Positions 36,648 through 46,540 of a stretch of 64,000 nucleotides of DNA are shown here, in pieces. Below the pieces are notes generated by a model that was given only the letters and a program-made list of their open reading frames with translations, searched no databases and was not told where the DNA came from. Position 1 is the stretch's first letter. Each line of letters begins with the position of its first letter. Origin of the DNA: Bacillota bacterium (GTDB lineage: Bacteria; Bacillota_A; Clostridia; Lachnospirales; Lachnospiraceae); assembly GCA_023443625.1 (NCBI GenBank), contig JAEZTQ010000066.1, forward strand, positions 13,256 to 77,255, read 5' to 3'. A program made the position numbers and the translations under genes.

Positions 36648-38189
36648 CTATTTTACAGATGTTAGTGCAGCCATATTTGAATAGATGTCTGTATTATTAT
36701 AGTAACCTGCAAAGACTTCTGCACCATTCCCTAATGCAAACACAGGTACTGGAAGTCCAGTATGAGCATAAGAGCTAAAATCAATTCCAGATTTGTTATT
36801 TAATATATGGGTAATGGTAACTGTTAAAGGTTCATAGCTTCCGTAAAGAACATATTGCTCTTCATCCAATTGTTTATATCCATCCATAGTCATCTTATAT
36901 GCTTTGTATAATCTGTTATACTCATAATCAGTTAAGATTAAATTAGGATTTGTAGTAGATTTAGCATTATATTCTGCTACTAGACCAAAGTTAGTATCAA
37001 TATCTTTTAACACATCTGAGAACTTGGTGTCATTTTTCTTGTATTTGGCTACATAATCAGCGTCAAATTTAGCATAGGAAATCTTTTGATTAGCTAGATT
37101 TGTTAAGTATGTATCATAATTTGTACCTGCAAAACCTATTGCTAATCCACCTGTCTCATGATCACCAGTAACAAGAATTAAAGTATCCTCCGGATGTTCA
37201 TTATAGAATTTGATTGCTTCGTCTACTGCCTTACTTAATGCAATGGTGTCATGAATTGTTGATCCTGCATCATTGGCATGGCAAGCCCAGTCAATCTTTC
37301 CACCTTCCACCATCATGAAGAAGCCTTTTTCATTATCTAGTACCTCAATTCCCTTTTCAACATAGTCTGCAAGCTTCCATTCCTTTTCCTTTGCATCAAT
37401 TGCATAGGAAAAGGAGTTGGAATCTGCCAAGGTTTCAGCAATAACAATTGCTTTTCCATCCTTAGCACTTAATTTCTCTGCCTCATTCTGCTTCGTAACT
37501 ACCTTATACCCTTTATCTTTTGCAATTTTATAAAGATCTTCTTTATCACCGTTTTTCCCAGTAGAGCTAATGAGTGCACCACCTGCAAAATAGTCAAAAC
37601 TACTTTCAATCATTTCTAAGCCAATCTCATAATAGTTATTTCTAGATGCTTGATGTGCATAAAATGCAGCCGGAGTCGCATGATTTAAGTTAACTGAAGA
37701 AATGACACCAATCTTATAGCCTAATTGTTTCTTCAATTTTTCTGAAATGGTTTCGTACTCTTTGGTATATGTAGTGTCCATATTAATGGTACCGCTGTAA
37801 GTCTTATAACCAGTAGCTATGGATGTAGCTGTTGATGCTGAGTCTGGTGCGAAGGATGTGCTGTCATAGGTCTCTGCTGATCCTGCGATGGGAAAGTTCA
37901 TGAAACTTAGGGGTTCACTAACTACTCCCCCATTACTTGCTTTTGCACCTAGATAATAGGCTGTTGCCTGTATTTGAGGGTAACTCATACCATCACCAAT
38001 AAATAAAAAGATATACTTTGGTGCTTTCGTACCTGTCTTTGTTGTTGTCTCTTTAATCTTTACTTCTTCACTATTCTTTTGGGCTGCTTGTGCACTACTA
38101 TTATTATAGTAATTCACTACAGAAATTGTTGACACTATGAATGCAATAGTGCAGACAAGGGATAAGATTTTCTTCCATCTCTTCTTCAT
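36648..38189 (-). CDS. Secreted alkaline phosphatase
   Basis: About 513 residues. An N-terminal signal or anchor helix (residues about 6-26), then FLFIGDGMSYPQ with the first metal Asp, the nucleophile Ser in PDSASTATS, GGKIDWACHANDAG, and VTGDHETGGLAIG with metal His. It frees phosphate from organic esters outside the cell. AAGGAG lies 9 nt before the ATG at 38189, so the 16 extra N-terminal residues of the open frame are excluded. No Pho-type operator was recognised. Confidence 0.93.
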   Translation of the reverse strand: MKKRWKKILSLVCTIAFIVSTISVVNYYNNSSAQAAQKNSEEVKIKETTTKTGTKAPKYIFLFIGDGMSYPQIQATAYYLGAKASNGGVVSEPLSFMNFPIAGSAETYDSTSFAPDSASTATSIATGYKTYSGTINMDTTYTKEYETISEKLKKQLGYKIGVISSVNLNHATPAAFYAHQASRNNYYEIGLEMIESSFDYFAGGALISSTGKNGDKEDLYKIAKDKGYKVVTKQNEAEKLSAKDGKAIVIAETLADSNSFSYAIDAKEKEWKLADYVEKGIEVLDNEKGFFMMVEGGKIDWACHANDAGSTIHDTIALSKAVDEAIKFYNEHPEDTLILVTGDHETGGLAIGFAGTNYDTYLTNLANQKISYAKFDADYVAKYKKNDTKFSDVLKDIDTNFGLVAEYNAKSTTNPNLILTDYEYNRLYKAYKMTMDGYKQLDEEQYVLYGSYEPLTVTITHILNNKSGIDFSSYAHTGLPVPVFALGNGAEVFAGYYNNTDIYSNMAALTSVK

Positions 38190-38420
38190 TCTCTTTAACT
38201 CCTTCTTTGTTTTATTTGTTTTACCTTCCGTATCCAATATAGCAGTTATAAAATATACAAACTATCATATTAAAGTTAGAAGTTTGTAAAGATTATGCAA
38301 ATATTTAAATTACAAGAGCCCTTCCTATAGGAAACTAAAATGTTAAGCTTTATAAAATTATTCTAAGTCTAGGGAAGACAAATCCTTACCCATCACTTGA
38401 TATAGAAGCATTTTACGAAT

Positions 38421-38467
38421 AATACACCCTGGATATGTTCTTATAAAAAACACATCCAGGGTGTATT
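38421..38467. repeat. 18-bp-arm inverted repeat in the 344-bp gap upstream of alkaline phosphatase
   Basis: Arms AATACACCCTGGATATGT and ACACATCCAGGGTGTATT (one mismatch) with an 11-nt A/T loop. It lies between the stop of the hypothetical gene at 38582 and the phosphatase start. It probably ends the upstream transcript, though no T-run is present. Nothing else is seen in 38190-38581. Confidence 0.65.
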
Positions 38468-38581
38468 GAAATAAAATTATAGAATTTATGCTATACCATT
38501 CTTGAAATTTTAAAATTCTTAACATTATTAAAATCACACAGTTTCCATTCTCTTAAAAGCAAAGCTTACAGGTGAAGCCCC

Positions 38582-39502
38582 TTATTCCTGTAACATTGAA
38601 AAAAATCGGTTAATGCTATTTTGTAAAGAATTATTTGATTGGTTATCTTTTAATAAGCTATTAACAAACCCTTCTTTTGAAGAAGTGTCTGTGTTGGTAA
38701 AATATGTTGGTAATGCTGTTTCCTCCTGTATCTTTTTCCAACTAACATAATCATTCACAGCCTCTTTGACTAATGTAGAATCTCTTCGAGTCGAGCCTAC
38801 TACCCAATCTTTAAATTCTTTCATTACTTTAACTAATCTACTATAATCATTAGAGGAAGCTGCTTCCTGAAGCTTTAGAGCATGCTTTTCGTAAGTCTCT
38901 GGATCATGTCGTCTCATTAACTCATAGGTATCAAGATAATCATCTGGGGCACCAACTAATGGTCCCTTTTCAATATGATATGTTATATATCCTTCTTCAT
39001 TTCTAGTACCATTGATGGCATATTTTGCAATTGTATCCATTGACTTTAAGAAATTATCTGCTTGCTGCCCCTTTAAATGATTCGATGCAATATACTTTGC
39101 CTTTTCTAATCCAAGTGCAATCATTTGCTGTCGATCATCTTCCGACATATCACCAACATTCCCATTTAACAAATCGTTACAAATCGTATCATACACAGCT
39201 TTTATAACTTCCTCTTGAGCGCCCTCTAAACTTCTGACTAATAGTTCATTTGTTTGAATATTTGGAATAATTAATCTACCAGGATTATGGATAATAGGTA
39301 ACTCCTCTTGCTCACGCTCCATACTTTCTACCCACTTTTTACGAGCTTCTTCGCTAATATCCACTTTCAAAGAAACTAAACGGGTTTCCTCAACCTGACT
39401 TACGTCTATTTGGATATCTGAGAGACTTGTTAGCTTTGTAACATTACGCTCTGTCATAACTGTATTTTCATAAGTTAATTGATTTTCCGGACAAACTTTC
39501 AT
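38582..39502 (-). CDS. Hypothetical protein, helical, cytoplasmic
   Basis: 306 residues, no signal peptide or membrane helix. The N-terminus (about 1-75) is Val/Thr-rich, the rest is helical and charged, with repeats of Asp/Glu-Lys patterns and a Gln/Asn/Ser-rich end. I do not recognise a family. It stands alone in a run of minus-strand genes; the 168-bp gap before it holds a perfect palindrome (39631-39660). Codon use looks like its neighbours. Confidence 0.7.
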   Translation of the reverse strand: MKVCPENQLTYENTVMTERNVTKLTSLSDIQIDVSQVEETRLVSLKVDISEEARKKWVESMEREQEELPIIHNPGRLIIPNIQTNELLVRSLEGAQEEVIKAVYDTICNDLLNGNVGDMSEDDRQQMIALGLEKAKYIASNHLKGQQADNFLKSMDTIAKYAINGTRNEEGYITYHIEKGPLVGAPDDYLDTYELMRRHDPETYEKHALKLQEAASSNDYSRLVKVMKEFKDWVVGSTRRDSTLVKEAVNDYVSWKKIQEETALPTYFTNTDTSSKEGFVNSLLKDNQSNNSLQNSINRFFSMLQE

Positions 39503-39630
39503 ATGAATGAGTACTCCTTCACAATAATTTTATTTGAGTGCCAAATGTCTTATTTATTATATCGGCATATCACAGATAAAATTAAACTAAATTTAAGTAA
39601 TTTATACTTCAATATAAAAGTTCATATTAT

Positions 39631-39660
39631 TTTAGCCAATTAGTATACTAATTGGCTAAA
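39631..39660. repeat. 30-bp perfect palindrome
   Basis: TTTAGCCAATTAGTA and its exact complement, 10 bp past the stop of the gene at 39671. In RNA it gives a 13-bp hairpin; likely a transcript end, though only a weak T-run follows. Confidence 0.7.
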
Positions 39661-39670
39661 GCTCACAATA

Positions 39671-40726
39671 TTATTTGTTTCCCCTGATATAGTAGTTAAC
39701 AATTCCATCTTTCATATTAACTTTTATTTTACAGTCACCTATAGATACATAAGTGTCTTCATTGATGCCATGTGTCTCATTTGTAGTAAAAGATGTAAAA
39801 ATAGCATCATACACTAATGAAGGCTTTGATGATATTGTAGCTACCATAGCTTTTACTATAGAAGCATTTTGATCATCTACTACTGACCCATTAAGCTCTA
39901 CGCTGATAGATAATTTATACCCTTGACCTGTTTTCGTTAATGAAATACCATCACAACCTAATGCAAGGTGAGTAAACTCAATCTTATCACTATCTATAGC
40001 TAAGTTTGTTGAGCTGATTATCTTACCGTCAACTTTACGTTCTAATTCACTCCATACTATAGCCGAGCCACCCCAGTCACTGAAAGTCTTATTCCTGTCT
40101 AAAAAATTACTTCTTACGGGGAACTCTATACCCTCGATATCGACAGTTACCTCTTCCGATTCCAGTGTAGGAATAGGTACTATGGTAGGCTTCAATTCAA
40201 TTTCTGGAACAGATTCTGGAATATCTTTATACTTACTTAAGCATATAATCCCATCGTAGTTTGAATACCCTTTTACCCCTGTATTGTTGAAGCAATTATA
40301 GTAAACCAATGTTCTCAATGAGCTGACCTGACACAGACTAGCTTTGCTTTGCTTACTGGTATATGCCTTTTCAGGTGCCATTTTAACAAGTTCCTCTATA
40401 CCATCGGAATATATATATTCATTGGCATTCTTAGTGTAAGTATTGTAAATTGCATCACTTCTTCGTATTTCAAAGCTTTCGTTGCTGTTTATAAGAAAAG
40501 TAAATCCTAGTGCTTTTGAGATTCGTTTTGCCTTGATCATTAAATATCCATTATCAGATAACTCAATAATATTCCTATACTCTTTCCAGGTACCGTTCTT
40601 TTGTTGAACTAATACCAGGTATTGATTGGAATTATTAGCATAGGCATCCTCTATAAAAATACCGTTATTCATAATGCATAAGAGAACTAATATTACAGCA
40701 ATTGCTTTTTTATGTATTCTTCGCAT
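39671..40726 (-). CDS. Secreted protein with copper-amine-oxidase-N-like domain, function unknown
   Basis: 351 residues. A signal peptide (KAIAVILVLLCIMNN... ending near AYA, residue 30), then a region with the GYLMIKAKRISKALGF pattern of the copper-amine-oxidase N-terminal domain common in clostridial surface proteins. A Pro/Glu linker (about 180-195) leads to a beta-rich C-terminal part I do not recognise. It is 26 bp downstream of the SIMPL-domain gene and is probably cotranscribed. Role in the envelope is inferred only from location signals. Confidence 0.72.
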   Translation of the reverse strand: MRRIHKKAIAVILVLLCIMNNGIFIEDAYANNSNQYLVLVQQKNGTWKEYRNIIELSDNGYLMIKAKRISKALGFTFLINSNESFEIRRSDAIYNTYTKNANEYIYSDGIEELVKMAPEKAYTSKQSKASLCQVSSLRTLVYYNCFNNTGVKGYSNYDGIICLSKYKDIPESVPEIELKPTIVPIPTLESEEVTVDIEGIEFPVRSNFLDRNKTFSDWGGSAIVWSELERKVDGKIISSTNLAIDSDKIEFTHLALGCDGISLTKTGQGYKLSISVELNGSVVDDQNASIVKAMVATISSKPSLVYDAIFTSFTTNETHGINEDTYVSIGDCKIKVNMKDGIVNYYIRGNK

Positions 40727-40752
40727 ATAACTCCTACTCCAGATTACTCTAT

Positions 40753-41523
40753 CTACCGTTTGACTTCAAAGGTACAATTTACAGATACCGTTACCTCTTT
40801 TTCTAAGGACACTGTGTCATTATCTATATAGCTGCTATAACCATACCAGTCATAATAATCATTTGGAACAGAATAAAGGGGTGTGACCTGAATACTGGAA
40901 AGCTTAGCATGTGTCAATTCTCCTAGTTTACTTCCTGCATTAACAGCTATGAGTTCTGCTCGTTTCGTTGCATCCTGTGTTGCTTCTGCCAGCATACTAA
41001 CCTTTAGATCCTCCAGCTTCGTATAATGATACTCGGGTGCTTGTGATTGAAATTGCACCCCTTCATTTAATAATTCCGTTGCATTCCTTGAGAGTTCTGT
41101 CACTCTATCAATATCTTCAGAGCTCATCGTTACAGTCTGTGCTAAATTATATCCATTTACCTCGTTGGTATAACCACCATACTCATTTAAAGCATGTTGT
41201 TCTGAAATTGAAATAGAAGAAAAGATTAAGTCCTCTTCTTCAAACCCCTTATTTAGAAGGTAATTTTTTACCTTCTCTTTGTCAGCTTCAAGTAGGCTAT
41301 AACCATCCTTTAGATTTTCTGCTTGTACATCATAATAACCAGACCATACAATCCAATCCGATAAGATTTGCTGTTTTGTATATCCTTTGATATTAATATT
41401 ATACTTTTTTCTCTTAAATTCTGCCAAGCCGTTTACTCCTATAAAGCAGGAGATAATAACAGCAAATGATAGTATCAAAGCTATAATGATATTTCCATAG
41501 GTTTTAAACTTAGACTCATTCAT
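40753..41523 (-). CDS. SIMPL-domain (DUF541) protein
   Basis: 256 residues with one N-terminal membrane helix (about 10-32) and an outside SIMPL domain: VKNYLLNKGFEEEDL, the YTNEVNGYNLAQTVTM strand, AEATQDATKRAELIAVNAG and a closing VSLEKEVTVSVNCTFEV. The family is found on cell envelopes; its function is poorly known. No partner gene other than the secreted protein downstream. Confidence 0.85.
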   Translation of the reverse strand: MNESKFKTYGNIIIALILSFAVIISCFIGVNGLAEFKRKKYNINIKGYTKQQILSDWIVWSGYYDVQAENLKDGYSLLEADKEKVKNYLLNKGFEEEDLIFSSISISEQHALNEYGGYTNEVNGYNLAQTVTMSSEDIDRVTELSRNATELLNEGVQFQSQAPEYHYTKLEDLKVSMLAEATQDATKRAELIAVNAGSKLGELTHAKLSSIQVTPLYSVPNDYYDWYGYSSYIDNDTVSLEKEVTVSVNCTFEVKR

Positions 41524-41796
41524 AATCTCTACTCCTTAAGTATTAGTATATAGTATATATATCATTATTTACCAATATTTACAACTCCTTATACCTTAAG
41601 ATATTCTTACAATATTTGATGTTGCTTAATACATTCATTAATCCTATCCAATAACACAGAATAGAATGTTATATTATATTCCAAATAATATTTGAAAAGT
41701 GGGGGAATCACCCAATGCGGGACCCTTGATGAATTATAAGAACAACATGATTCCTTCAGTAGTTTTTACACTCAACAAGTTTCATAAATTATACAG

Positions 41797-41840
41797 GAAA
41801 ACATCCCGGCCAATATTTACACTTTGACCGGGATGTTTTC
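41797..41840. terminator. Bidirectional-looking terminator
   Basis: Arms AAAACATCCCGG and CCGGGATGTTTT with an 18-nt loop. Minus-strand reading ends the gene at 41875; plus reading is also T-rich at the end. The rest of the 351-bp gap 41524-41874 shows no gene. Confidence 0.75.
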
Positions 41841-41874
41841 CTTACTGCACTGATATTGTGAAATGAAACCACTT

Positions 41875-44800
41875 TTATTCCCTGATACGAAGGGTATAAG
41901 CAGGGTCATAAATAGAATTTATTTTGAGGGCGTATGAGGTTTTATCCAATATGTCTTGATCTGTCACATAATTGATATCTAAAAGTCCATTGGACTGATA
42001 CCCTGTCTTCAAATAATTCATCTGCGATAAAGCCATACTCCAACCTTGAAGCCAGATAGAAAGTTGCTCTTTTTGCTCGTCGGTACCATCAAAGTGAATA
42101 ATCAAATCAATATCACTATTACATCTTGCCATACAACTATTTGTACTTCCAAAGAGATAGATTCCCTTTACTCCAAATAAATTCATATCCATCCCGGCAG
42201 CAATTTGTTCTGCCATATAGTGCCGCCATTTCCAGCCATAGTCTTCCCTGTTCTCTTCTTTGCTCTCTGTTCCTATTTGCTCAGAATTGGATACATCAAT
42301 AGGCTTTGACGGGGTATCAAGGTAGGCAATGGCTTTTTCTAAATCAGCGCTCATTAAAATAATCAATTCTTTGTTGAAAAAGGTTTCTTCTACCTGAATC
42401 ACTTTAATTACATGCTTCAAATAGGAATAGGACGAGACCATATCCTCTAAGGAATTTTTACTATTGGAGAAGAATGATCTATTAAAAATAACCTGATTGT
42501 CCTCTGGATAGAGGGGAAGATACTTGATATTTTCTTCCACCAAATCCTGAAAAAAGTGGGTACCAAACGAAAGCTCAGGCTGAAACTTTGACTCTTTCGT
42601 GGCAATTTCAATGAGCATGGCAGTATTATTAATATCTGAATATACAACAGGAACACCAAGCTTAATATCACCACGGCTACCCCACCGCCCTGGGCCCATT
42701 AGAATAAAGCTTTTACGAGGAAGAATACTGTTAAGATGGCTAATTGCATATGCCACATTCGTTAAATCTTCATACTTTTCTAAGGCCATATATTCCAAAG
42801 GATCCACATAAATTACTGTTTTAATCCCAGTAACCTTGCCATTGGAAATATATTTATCCGCTGTAAAAATGGTTTGTTGATAAGATATATTGGGAGGGAT
42901 TGCTACGGGTTTATTATCGTGATTTCTGCTTTGGGGGCGGCATTGCAACAGGTATATGTTATCACCGTCGCTGGCAAATTCAATATCTACAGGATACCCT
43001 AATTTTTCTTTTAGTAGAACTAAGATAGATTGAATTTGTTTAACCATGGATGTATTTCTAATGAGATGATCAAAGGTAATTACAATCTCGTCTGATTTAA
43101 AGTTCGTCATTAGAGAATTAACACCGACCAGGATATCCTCTTTCAAGACAGAGGCAACATAGTTAACATGAGGTATCTGATCTCCATATTCTTTGATAAC
43201 CTGAGAAATAGGAAGAGTTAAAAACTGATTATTCTCCACATCCAAAACATCCATCATTTGTGGTGAATATTTTAACAAATCTGATGCTGACTGGTTTACT
43301 GGAAGATTGGGCTGCCCAGGAGAAATCAGTATGGGATAATCATCTCCAATTCGGTCTACTGCTCTAGTTCCCAGCCCCATTACCATTCGCAGCAAACCAT
43401 CCTCTCGCCTGATTCTAGGGGACCACCTGAGCTCATTATTGCTAAAAGCCACTCCGGCATAGAGGGGGAAGAAGTAAGGTCCTACTTTGGTTCCTACTAC
43501 CTCTTGAATCATAATACCCATTTGTTCAGAACAGTCGATTAAATTTCTCTTCTTTCGATACTGGATAGAGTCTGGGTTAAACAAAGAAGCATAAACTTCT
43601 AAAATACCTTCTACTAACTGTTGCTGTCTTTCTGCCTTGGTACCTACATTGGTAATAAAGAGGCTTTTGTATTTCCCTGAGAACGAGGTATCTATTTGAT
43701 CTTCCAATAAACTAGAGGAACGCACAATTAAAGGCCTATTTTCACAACACTCCAATATCTGCCCCAACTCATTTAGAATGTAAGAAGAGAACTTGGAGTT
43801 CTTCAGCATTTGTATAATTCTAGGATAGCTTGTACGTATTTCTAGTATATCACGATATTTATGTTCATTTAACTCATCCAAACCATTTCGCTCAATCAGA
43901 TTTGATAATTCATCGGAGGAAATATACCATGTCCTAGGGGCTTTTATCTTGGAAAACTCTGGATTCTCGTTCTTATGGGAAGCAATAATCTGATTTGCAA
44001 TAAAGAAACCCGTGCCTTTGCCTCCGATTTTACCAATGCCTTTCGGAGAACAAATCACATTGTCAAGTAGGCTACATAGGGCTTCTATAGAGATATATTT
44101 TTGTGCATTAGCAATCATTGTTGGTTTATCCGTTAAGAATCGCTGAATTAATTCCACCGTCAGCCATCTTTTCGTAGCCTCACTTACAGTTTCATTACCC
44201 CTAACTGCATTCATATATTGGGACAAGGCATGGGTAATATCTTTTACATCAGCATCTTTCTTATCAATTTTTTTAATAAGTTCATAGGTTTTACCCTGAT
44301 AGATCCATAAACTTATATAATTGTAAATTTGATCATCTTCCAGACAGGAGCAGGCATAGGAAAATAAAAGCTGACTTAAGCGTGTAACATCAAAGGCAGG
44401 TATGGTTTCCAAAGGAAAATTAATTTCACCTTGGATTCTATATTTTTTCCAATCCATTCTATCAAAAATATCATTCAGCAGGTTTGGATTGGTTCTAGCG
44501 AGAAGAGCGAGCATTTTTTCACATACATAAAGAAGCATATCCTGATCCGTGTTCTGCAATAATGTAACAATTGTTTCCCACTCTCCACGAAAACGATTCT
44601 TCTCTTGGAAATTTATTTTATATATTCTTTCTGCAATACGATTGGCTATGGTATCTAATAGTTTTTGCTCTTCTGGAAGAAAAATGAGGTCTGTACTTAC
44701 AAAAATATGTTTTGGATACATAGCTTTAATATATCCACGGGATGTTCCATTTAGAATAATTTCGGATTGTAATTCATAGCAATCTATTATGACGGGTTTC

Positions 44801-45009
44801 GTAGCATACATCTGGCCATCCAGCACTATGATAACGGAGCAGTCTTTTAAATTATGAAATCCCACAGGTGTTACTTCTGTGACTTTTAGTAAACTATCCG
44901 AGAGAGAGGTGCCAGTAAGAGCTTCATCCACTAGATAAAAGCATTCCAACTCCTTAGCCCTTTCTACCAAAACATCCATACGTTGATTTTTAAATCGATC
45001 CATTTCCAT
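41875..45009 (-). CDS. PEP/pyruvate-binding (PPDK-N-like) protein fused to a nucleotidyltransferase domain
   Basis: 1044 residues. The middle has a PEP-synthase/PPDK ATP-binding region: GKIGGKGTGFFIAN (about 325), RPLIVRSSSLLEDQ (about 420), GLGTRAVDR and DIEFASDGDNIYLLQCRPQS (about 680). No swivelling phospho-His domain or PEP-binding C-terminal barrel is seen. The last 130 residues hold a nucleotidyltransferase motif (YLFGSTNSCMARCNSDIDL, about 950). The first 130 residues are not recognised. A pyrophosphoryl- or nucleotidyl-transfer role is possible, not shown. Start at 45009, or 6 bp later where GGGGT is better spaced. Confidence 0.8.
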   Translation of the reverse strand: MEMDRFKNQRMDVLVERAKELECFYLVDEALTGTSLSDSLLKVTEVTPVGFHNLKDCSVIIVLDGQMYATKPVIIDCYELQSEIILNGTSRGYIKAMYPKHIFVSTDLIFLPEEQKLLDTIANRIAERIYKINFQEKNRFRGEWETIVTLLQNTDQDMLLYVCEKMLALLARTNPNLLNDIFDRMDWKKYRIQGEINFPLETIPAFDVTRLSQLLFSYACSCLEDDQIYNYISLWIYQGKTYELIKKIDKKDADVKDITHALSQYMNAVRGNETVSEATKRWLTVELIQRFLTDKPTMIANAQKYISIEALCSLLDNVICSPKGIGKIGGKGTGFFIANQIIASHKNENPEFSKIKAPRTWYISSDELSNLIERNGLDELNEHKYRDILEIRTSYPRIIQMLKNSKFSSYILNELGQILECCENRPLIVRSSSLLEDQIDTSFSGKYKSLFITNVGTKAERQQQLVEGILEVYASLFNPDSIQYRKKRNLIDCSEQMGIMIQEVVGTKVGPYFFPLYAGVAFSNNELRWSPRIRREDGLLRMVMGLGTRAVDRIGDDYPILISPGQPNLPVNQSASDLLKYSPQMMDVLDVENNQFLTLPISQVIKEYGDQIPHVNYVASVLKEDILVGVNSLMTNFKSDEIVITFDHLIRNTSMVKQIQSILVLLKEKLGYPVDIEFASDGDNIYLLQCRPQSRNHDNKPVAIPPNISYQQTIFTADKYISNGKVTGIKTVIYVDPLEYMALEKYEDLTNVAYAISHLNSILPRKSFILMGPGRWGSRGDIKLGVPVVYSDINNTAMLIEIATKESKFQPELSFGTHFFQDLVEENIKYLPLYPEDNQVIFNRSFFSNSKNSLEDMVSSYSYLKHVIKVIQVEETFFNKELIILMSADLEKAIAYLDTPSKPIDVSNSEQIGTESKEENREDYGWKWRHYMAEQIAAGMDMNLFGVKGIYLFGSTNSCMARCNSDIDLIIHFDGTDEQKEQLSIWLQGWSMALSQMNYLKTGYQSNGLLDINYVTDQDILDKTSYALKINSIYDPAYTLRIRE

Positions 45010-45078
45010 TACCCCACTATTTAGAATTTGCTACCAACTATTTTTAATGTTATAGGACGTATTTTCTTATAAAATTAA

Positions 45079-45113
45079 ATTTAGACTATAGCTAAAAGCA
45101 TATAGTCTAAATT
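45079..45113 (-). terminator. Terminator of glutamate dehydrogenase gene
   Basis: Arms AATTTAGACTATA and TATAGTCTAAATT with a 9-nt loop, followed on the minus strand by TTAATTTTAT. It is directly past the gdh stop at 45119. Confidence 0.7.
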
Positions 45114-45118
45114 CATAA

Positions 45119-46405
45119 TTATACCCATCCGCGTAATTTAACTGCATCTGCAACACGATTAATTGCAATTACATAAGCTGCATCTCGCATATATAATCCT
45201 TTCTCTGTAGCAAGCTTGTGTACCGCGTGGAAAGCATTGGTCATTTTGAAATCTAATTTCTCTAAGACTTCTTCCTTTGACCAGAAATAATTCATATTAC
45301 ATTGTATTTGTTCAAAATAACTGCAGGTAACACCACCAGCATTACATAAGAAGTCAGGAATAAGATAAATATTTCTCTTTTTAATCAACTCATCACTATC
45401 CGGTGTTGTAGGGCCATTGGCTCCTTCACATATAACTTTCACCTGATTACTAATCCTATCAAAGGCTGTTGGAGTAATCTGATTCTCTAATGCACAAGGA
45501 AGAAGAATATCTACATCCTGAGCAATCCACTCCTCACCAGCTAGGACTTCACATCCAAGCTCCGCAGCTTTATCTTTGTCAATAGTTCCATAGGAATCCT
45601 TAATGCTAACCATCTTTTCAATATCAAGTCCTTCCAACTTACGGAAGGTATAAGATTTCTTATCCTTATTATCCCAACTGGATATAGCTACGATTTTACC
45701 GCCCAAACTAGTATAAAGACGGGCTGCATATTCTGCTACATTACCAAATCCTTGAAGACTTGCACTACTAGTGGTTATGTCAATATTCAGTGTCTTTAAT
45801 GCTTCTCTTAAGGTAAAGATTACACCATAACCGGTAGCTTCCGTACGTCCCAAGGAACCGCCCATTCCCACTGGCTTACCGGTAATTACTCCCGGATAAT
45901 GTCCACCATGAATTGCTTCATACTCATCCATCATCCAGAGCATATGCTGTCCATTCGTCATTACGTCTGGTGCTGGTACATCCGATAAAGGACCAATATT
46001 TTTGGCAAGTTGTCTTACATAACCACGGCATAATCTCTCTTGCTCATTTAAAGAAAGGTTATGTGGGTCACAGATAATACCACCTTTACCTCCTCCTAGA
46101 GGAATATCTACCACTGCACATTTCCATGTCATCCACATTGAAAGTGCTTTGATGGTATCAACGGTTTCTTGTGGATGGAACCTGATTCCGCCCTTCGCTG
46201 GTCCCCTTGCATCATTATGTTGAATACGGTAGCCATTAAATACCTTCGTAGTTCCGTCATCCATTTTTACTGGAATCGTGAAATGATATTCACGACTTGG
46301 TTGACGAAGTAATTGACGAGTAGACTGATCTAGACCAAGCTTGTCTGCTACATTGTCAAATTGAGTCTGCGCTGTTACATAAGGGTTGTAAGATTTTTCT
46401 CCCAT
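45119..46405 (-). CDS. Glutamate dehydrogenase
   Basis: 428 residues, Glu/Leu/Phe/Val dehydrogenase of the hexameric class. Conserved: PVKMDDGTTKVFNGYRIQHN, GPAKGGIRFHP, the catalytic Lys in PLGGGKGGI, DVPAPDVMT, and the nucleotide loop LQGFGNVAEY. It interconverts glutamate with 2-oxoglutarate and ammonia, central to nitrogen metabolism. GGAG sits 6 nt before the ATG. Confidence 0.95.
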   Translation of the reverse strand: MGEKSYNPYVTAQTQFDNVADKLGLDQSTRQLLRQPSREYHFTIPVKMDDGTTKVFNGYRIQHNDARGPAKGGIRFHPQETVDTIKALSMWMTWKCAVVDIPLGGGKGGIICDPHNLSLNEQERLCRGYVRQLAKNIGPLSDVPAPDVMTNGQHMLWMMDEYEAIHGGHYPGVITGKPVGMGGSLGRTEATGYGVIFTLREALKTLNIDITTSSASLQGFGNVAEYAARLYTSLGGKIVAISSWDNKDKKSYTFRKLEGLDIEKMVSIKDSYGTIDKDKAAELGCEVLAGEEWIAQDVDILLPCALENQITPTAFDRISNQVKVICEGANGPTTPDSDELIKKRNIYLIPDFLCNAGGVTCSYFEQIQCNMNYFWSKEEVLEKLDFKMTNAFHAVHKLATEKGLYMRDAAYVIAINRVADAVKLRGWV

Positions 46406-46540
46406 GTTATCTCCTAACTAATTCTGTTGATTTTTTATTAAATATTGATTATATTATTATACCTTAAATATTCTCGATGTCAATGCTTGCCATTAAAAAC
46501 TAGACCACCCCACTGACCAAGGCGTTCTATGAATCACCCC

